In this document: positions 60,542 to 64,000 of the stretch, in pieces
How the letters are laid out: every line of letters begins with the position of its first letter
Position numbering within the stretch: position 1 is the first letter of the stretch
NCBI RefSeq assembly: GCF_003574215.1
Contig: NZ_AP018558.1
Location: 592,001 to 656,000, forward strand
DNA length: 64,000 nt
Reading direction: 5' to 3'
From: Hydrogenophilus thermoluteolus
Lineage (GTDB): Bacteria; Pseudomonadota; Gammaproteobacteria; Burkholderiales; Rhodocyclaceae
The notes under the pieces: model-generated
What the model was told of the DNA's origin: nothing
Databases searched by the model: none
The model's input: only the letters and a program-made list of their open reading frames with translations
Translations under genes and position numbers: made by a program

Positions 60542-62247
60542 GCAACAGAACGTGGCTGTTATGGTCGGTAGGTGCCGGTTTGCTGGGGGGGCTCGTTGCC
60601 CTCTTCGTTCGTCACCCTTTTCCCATCGATGAAACCCGCTACCTGGCCGTTGCCTGGGAGATGCACTGGCGTGATGTGTGGCTCATGCCTCTTCTCGAAG
60701 GGGAACCGTACGTGCAAAAGCCACCGCTTCTCTTCTGGTTGATCCGTCTGGGGTGGCTCGTTTTCGACGTCAATGCATGGTGGCCACGTTTGCTCATTGT
60801 GTTTTTTGCATTGGGGGTGCTGTGGGCGGTGGCGGCGCTGATGCGCCGTTTGACGGTGCGCTCGTCCGAAAAGCTTGAGCAGGGTGTGCCCAAAGTGCCT
60901 GCCGTGCCCTGGGGGGAACCGTTGCGTACCGCTCCTGCGCCGTGGTTGGCTGCTGCGGCACTGAGTGGTTTCATCGCGTGGCCGGCGTGGAGCAGTGCGC
61001 TCTATTTCGACGTGCCGCTGACCTTTTTTGTCGTGCTGGGCGCGTTGATGTTGCTGCGGCTGGCGGAAACGGGGCGTGGAGGGGGTTGGCTGGCGCTCGC
61101 GGCCGGATTAGGCGCACTGATGAAAGGGCCGCTCGTTGCCGTTCCCTTCGTCGGCCTCGTTCTGGGGCTGCCTTGGTGGGCCAGTCATTTGCCCTGGCGC
61201 GACCGGTGGCGCACCGTGGCGCGCGCCGTAGGGTGGGGTATGGTGGGCGCATTGTTGCCCCTGGCGTGGCTTGCGGCGGTCTACTGGCGCAATGGGGCAG
61301 AGACGTTTTGGGCGGTATTGGAAGCGCAAGGGATCGGACGGCTGGGCGCGGGTGCGGACCACGCAGCGCCGTGGTGGTGGTATCTGCCGGTGATCATCGC
61401 GATGGTCTGGCCTTTGGGATGGCGTGGCGTTCTTTGGAAGGGTGCCACGAGGGCATCGCGTCAGTGGGGGCTGCGGTTCGTGGTGGCGGCGCTGGCGCCC
61501 GGTGTGGTGCTGCTTAGTTTGATCGCGGGTAAGCGCGCGCAATATGTGCTGCCCTTTTTGCCGTTTCTTGCGGTAGCGTTCGCCTTTGCTGCGCATGCGG
61601 TCCAGCATGAAACGAACGAACGGGAAAAACGCGACGCTGCCTTCGCGGCTATTCGCCATTTCGTTTTGGTCTTGCCACTTGCCGCTGCCGCGCTCGTTTT
61701 GATGGTTGCTCCCTGGGTGCCCCGCTGGGAAGAGACGGTTGCGTGGCTGACCCCGCGTTGGGTCGTGGTCGGCGCGGGTCTGGGCGGGATCGCACTGAGT
61801 TACTTCTGGTGGTTGCGACGCAGCGAAACGAAAGCAAACGTTTCTGCTGCCGTAATCGCCGCGCTGATGGTGGCGTGGTGCGTGGTGGTTTGGCTGAGCG
61901 CCACCGCATCCTGGGCCAGTCAAGGGGCGTTCGATCCTCAGCCGATTGCTACCCGGATCACAGCGCTGCGCGACGCGGGGCGTCCGGTGGTCTTCGTCGA
62001 TGGAAGGCACCATGGCGCGTGGCATTTCGCAGCGCGGCTCGAGGAGCCGTTGCCGCGCATCCGTGCCGAAGAGCTGTCGGATTGGTTCGCTGCGCACCCC
62101 GATGGGGTGGCGCTTGTCGTGGTGGATCATAAACGGCTGCGCCACGGCGAATGCTTGCCATGGCGCAGCGATTGGGTCTGTTATCGAATGGCCCACCAGG
62201 CACCTAAGCCAGCTGCCAGCAGCAGCGGGAAAAGTCCCCAGCCGTAA
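60538..62247 (+). CDS. ArnT-like GT39-type membrane glycosyltransferase
   Basis: A 569-residue protein with about eleven to twelve hydrophobic helices and the GT-C fold hallmark D31-E32 in FPIDETRYLAVAWEM. KPPLLFWLIRLGW follows in the first periplasmic loop, as in ArnT (aminoarabinose transferase to lipid A) and other PMT_2/GT39 enzymes using polyprenyl-phosphate sugars. A C-terminal soluble domain is at about 440-569. The GTG start is coupled to the kinase stop, so regulator, sensor and transferase are one translation-coupled unit. The sugar and acceptor cannot be told. The last 67 bases overlap the convergent cytochrome b gene. Confidence 0.85.
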   Translation: MSNRTWLLWSVGAGLLGGLVALFVRHPFPIDETRYLAVAWEMHWRDVWLMPLLEGEPYVQKPPLLFWLIRLGWLVFDVNAWWPRLLIVFFALGVLWAVAALMRRLTVRSSEKLEQGVPKVPAVPWGEPLRTAPAPWLAAAALSGFIAWPAWSSALYFDVPLTFFVVLGALMLLRLAETGRGGGWLALAAGLGALMKGPLVAVPFVGLVLGLPWWASHLPWRDRWRTVARAVGWGMVGALLPLAWLAAVYWRNGAETFWAVLEAQGIGRLGAGADHAAPWWWYLPVIIAMVWPLGWRGVLWKGATRASRQWGLRFVVAALAPGVVLLSLIAGKRAQYVLPFLPFLAVAFAFAAHAVQHETNEREKRDAAFAAIRHFVLVLPLAAAALVLMVAPWVPRWEETVAWLTPRWVVVGAGLGGIALSYFWWLRRSETKANVSAAVIAALMVAWCVVVWLSATASWASQGAFDPQPIATRITALRDAGRPVVFVDGRHHGAWHFAARLEEPLPRIRAEELSDWFAAHPDGVALVVVDHKRLRHGECLPWRSDWVCYRMAHQAPKPAASSSGKSPQP

Positions 62248-62810
62248 GCGGCTGTGATCGCCTCATCGGGGGTGGCCAGTTTTTTGCCGGTGATCATCGC
62301 CTTGGGAAGCGATTCGCGATGCGCAATACTCCCGACCGCAACGCCTGCCAGATGGATCGCGATCACGGCAAGGAAAAGGTTGGCCACCGCTTCATGGAGT
62401 TCTTCGAAAAACTCCCCACCGATTTCGTTGAAGGTGAACCAACCTGTGAGCGGTGTGACGATTGCGAACGCCAGTAACGCGAGCACCGCATAACCGCCAG
62501 CCGGGTTGTGGCTGGTGTAGTGTGGGACATTCCCAGTGGTCCAACCGGTGCTGAGCGTCTTCAGGTACGCGATCGCTTCGCTGGGCGGGCGGACGAACGC
62601 GCTAAACCGGGCAGGCGGGGAACCGATGAACCCCCAGACGATTCGGAAGAGGGCAATTCCCAACGCGGTGCCGCCAATAGCCGCGTGCCACAGACGGAAG
62701 GTTTCGCTCTCACCCGTTATCCAAGCCAATGCGACCGAGCCGGCCAACAGCCAGTGGCCTACGCGAACAGGCAGATCCCAAATCGGTACGGTCAATCGTT
62801 CTCGCGCCAT
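62181..62810 (-). CDS. Cytochrome b561-type membrane protein
   Basis: A 209-residue diheme b-type cytochrome with four to five membrane helices. Candidate heme-ligand histidines are in VRVGHWLLAGS (H19), FRLWHAAIGG (H42), EELHEAVANLF and VIAIHLAGV. Such proteins take electrons from quinol and pass them to periplasmic c-type cytochromes. It overlaps the upstream diheme cytochrome c gene by 19 bases, so the two are translated together. The 3' end overlaps the convergent glycosyltransferase gene by 67 bases. Confidence 0.9.
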   Translation of the reverse strand: MARERLTVPIWDLPVRVGHWLLAGSVALAWITGESETFRLWHAAIGGTALGIALFRIVWGFIGSPPARFSAFVRPPSEAIAYLKTLSTGWTTGNVPHYTSHNPAGGYAVLALLAFAIVTPLTGWFTFNEIGGEFFEELHEAVANLFLAVIAIHLAGVAVGSIAHRESLPKAMITGKKLATPDEAITAAYGWGLFPLLLAAGLGAWWAIR

Positions 62811-63295
62811 TTTTCAACTCCTGATAGTTTGATCGTTTCGTCGTCAAAAATTCCTTGATCCGCTTGTTGGTGACAAGCGCCGCAATTGACTGGCGAGCGC
62901 ACGTCGCTGCGCGACCAGATGGCGCGCGGGATTTTTCGGTGCTCTTTTTGAAAATAGCGTGTCTGGGTGAGTCTGGGCGGGTTACCGGGGGGCGAGCCTA
63001 CTTTGCGCTCCGGTCCGGCCCAACGGACGAGGTACGCAGTGATGGCCTGCGCGGTATCGGCAGGAATTTCGGCGTTGTCGCCGTAGTGACGATCGAGCTG
63101 GGCCATTACCGCTTTCCATGCGTCAGCCGACAAGAGTTGTGGCGGGAACGGGATATGACAGCTGCCGCACTCCTGCTGGTATTGCGTTGGCGCTTGGGCG
63201 ATCCAATTGCCCCGAATATCCGCATTCGCTACCGTGGTTGTCACGGTGGCTGCAAGAGCGAGTGGGATCGAGAGAAGATGCGTCGAACGGCTCAT
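62792..63295 (-). CDS. Diheme cytochrome c (DHC type)
   Basis: A 167-residue secreted protein. A signal peptide (LLSIPLALAATVTTTVANA, cleaved near residue 25) is followed by two heme c sites: CGSCH at 43-47, in the pattern QECGSCHIPFPPQLL, and CGACH at 138-142. Sequence and size match the DHC family, which transfers electrons between cytochrome b and the SHP cytochrome. It lies 13 bases after the SHP gene and overlaps cytochrome b, forming shp-dhc-cytB in transcription order. Confidence 0.92.
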   Translation of the reverse strand: MSRSTHLLSIPLALAATVTTTVANADIRGNWIAQAPTQYQQECGSCHIPFPPQLLSADAWKAVMAQLDRHYGDNAEIPADTAQAITAYLVRWAGPERKVGSPPGNPPRLTQTRYFQKEHRKIPRAIWSRSDVRSPVNCGACHQQADQGIFDDETIKLSGVEKWREND

Positions 63296-63308
63296 GGCTT
63301 TTGCTCCT

Positions 63309-63728
63309 TTACGTTCCTAAAAGAAACGCGATGAAATCGGCCCTTTCTGCCGCAGTGCATTCACGACCGACGACCTCTGTGCAGTTACGGTGAAACCATT
63401 TGGCTACTTTGCGCGGGTTCGTGAACCGTTCCGGGTTGGCGCGCGGGGCAAGCGGTGCGATCGTCTTACCCGTGATGACGTGCCTGCCCTCTTGAACGGG
63501 GTTTTCAGTATGGCAGGAGCTGCACGATGGCATGCGGTCGTTCTGAGCAAATCGTTTGCGAAAGAAAGCGCCGCCCCTTTGGGGATCCGGACGGAATTGC
63601 GGGTCTTGGCGCTGCGCCTCGGCGGTGAACGCGGTGAGAAAATCGCTCGGCGTCTGTAGCTCTTGGCCATAAGATCCGAAGCCGTTCGCCAGAAGCGCGA
63701 TCATGGCGACAACATGTTTGGGTTTCAT
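63309..63728 (-). CDS. SHP-type monoheme cytochrome c (DUF1924)
   Basis: A 139-residue protein. It has a signal peptide (about 1-21) and one heme c site, CSSCH at 69-73. The DUF1924 block is FTNPRKVAKWFHRNCTEVVGR-like (ending WFHRNC...GRECT), with two cysteines able to form a disulfide. In the Rhodobacter sphaeroides heme protein an asparagine occupies the sixth heme position and leaves on reduction, allowing O2 or NO binding; the Asn of WFHRN is the candidate here. It is the first gene of the shp-dhc-cytB unit, downstream of paired regulator-like repeats. Confidence 0.88.
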   Translation of the reverse strand: MKPKHVVAMIALLANGFGSYGQELQTPSDFLTAFTAEAQRQDPQFRPDPQRGGAFFRKRFAQNDRMPSCSSCHTENPVQEGRHVITGKTIAPLAPRANPERFTNPRKVAKWFHRNCTEVVGRECTAAERADFIAFLLGT

Positions 63729-63772
63729 ATGCTTCTCCCAGAAGACAGACGCTCGAATTGTGGAGGGACAAA

Positions 63773-63811
63773 CTGAACGCGGGCTGAACGCCCTGTTCAG
63801 GTAGTGTTCAC
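63773..63811. promoter_or_regulatory. Two opposed 11-bp-phased direct repeats, candidate response-regulator boxes
   Basis: CTGAAC-N5-CTGAAC (63773-63789) and GTTCAG-N5-GTTCAC (63795-63811) are tandem half-sites with an 11-base period, the spacing used by OmpR/PmrA/QseB-class dimers. The two pairs are inverse complements, so one faces the shp gene and the other the gene at 63865. CATACT at 63821-63826 is a possible -10 for the rightward promoter, ten bases beyond the second box. Confidence 0.7.
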
Positions 63812-63864
63812 CCGTTGCGGCATACTATCGGCGTGTGTTCAACGAAAAGGAGAGAGGAAAAACC

Positions 63865-64000
63865 ATGCGCAGTCGTTATCTTTTGGGCGCAATCGCTGTG
63901 GCAGTGCTCTCTGTTGGCATGACCCAGTGGAACAGCGACGGGTTGGGAGTCACGCTTGCTTACGCTTCCAAAAAAGCCGAACGGGTGCAGATGCTCGAGG
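63865..64000 (+). CDS. Secreted protein of unknown family, N-terminal part only
   Basis: Only 45 codons fit before the window ends. The reading starts MRSRYLLGAIAVAVLSVGMT, a signal peptide core, and continues through LAYASKKAERVQMLE without a stop. GGAGAGAGG lies about ten bases upstream of the ATG. It is divergent from shp and shares the repeat-containing promoter region. I do not recognise the family from this fragment. Confidence 0.65.
   Translation, partial: MRSRYLLGAIAVAVLSVGMTQWNSDGLGVTLAYASKKAERVQMLE

Overview
The window reads as a chromosomal core region of a GC-rich betaproteobacterium. Gene orders common in that class recur: hemA-prfA-prmC-grxD, gntR-sdhCDAB-sdhE-gltA with mdh divergent, sucA-sucB-lpd-zapE, and rplU-rpmA-obgE-proB. 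A member of the Hydrogenophilaceae or a relative is a reasonable guess from the respiratory gene set, but I cannot prove the genus. I see no insertion sequence, prophage, integrase or CRISPR array, and base composition looks even.

Layout. 1-3.9 kb: tail of a divergent response regulator, then the hemA-prfA-prmC-grxD run. 3.9-6.2 kb (minus): a fructosamine-kinase-family protein and argH. 6.4-9.0 kb: a MaoC-type hydratase, accA and tilS, ending in a 77-bp convergent overlap with a cation/proton antiporter. 10.8-14.2 kb (minus): ilvBNC with a clear sigma-70 promoter. 14.3-17.6 kb: an RDD membrane protein and pepN. 17.7-20 kb (minus): a lytic transglycosylase and a CoA-ester lyase homologue.

20.1-33.9 kb is a TCA-cycle supercluster: mdh on the minus strand, then a GntR/HutC-type regulator, sdhCDAB, sdhE, gltA, sucA, sucB, lpd and zapE on the plus strand. 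A perfect 16-bp palindrome lies between mdh and the regulator and is the best candidate operator. 33.9-38.5 kb: a DinG-type helicase and molybdenum cofactor genes mobB-moeA-moaD-moaE. 38.6-41.9 kb: a phasin and clpB, the latter with a textbook sigma-32 promoter.

42-46.8 kb is a vitamin B12 uptake locus: binding protein on plus, and TonB receptor, permease and ATPase on minus behind a cobalamin riboswitch with its own promoter. 46.8-53.6 kb (minus) is a long run rplU-rpmA-obgE-proB-YeeE transporter-trpD2-nitroreductase-TrxR-like reductase. 53.6-57.4 kb: a compact uvrA, tRNA-Lys, rppH and an OsmC protein.

57.4-64 kb is the least ordinary part. A strong promoter and a perfect intrinsic terminator bracket about 100 nt with a hairpin presenting a CU-rich anti-Shine-Dalgarno sequence: a likely small RNA gene with no protein gene inside. 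Next come a Spy/CpxP-like periplasmic protein, a two-component system translationally coupled to an ArnT-like glycosyltransferase, and a cytochrome b561-diheme cytochrome c-SHP (DUF1924) cluster. The cluster's divergent promoter region carries two oppositely oriented 11-bp-phased direct repeats that look like response-regulator sites.
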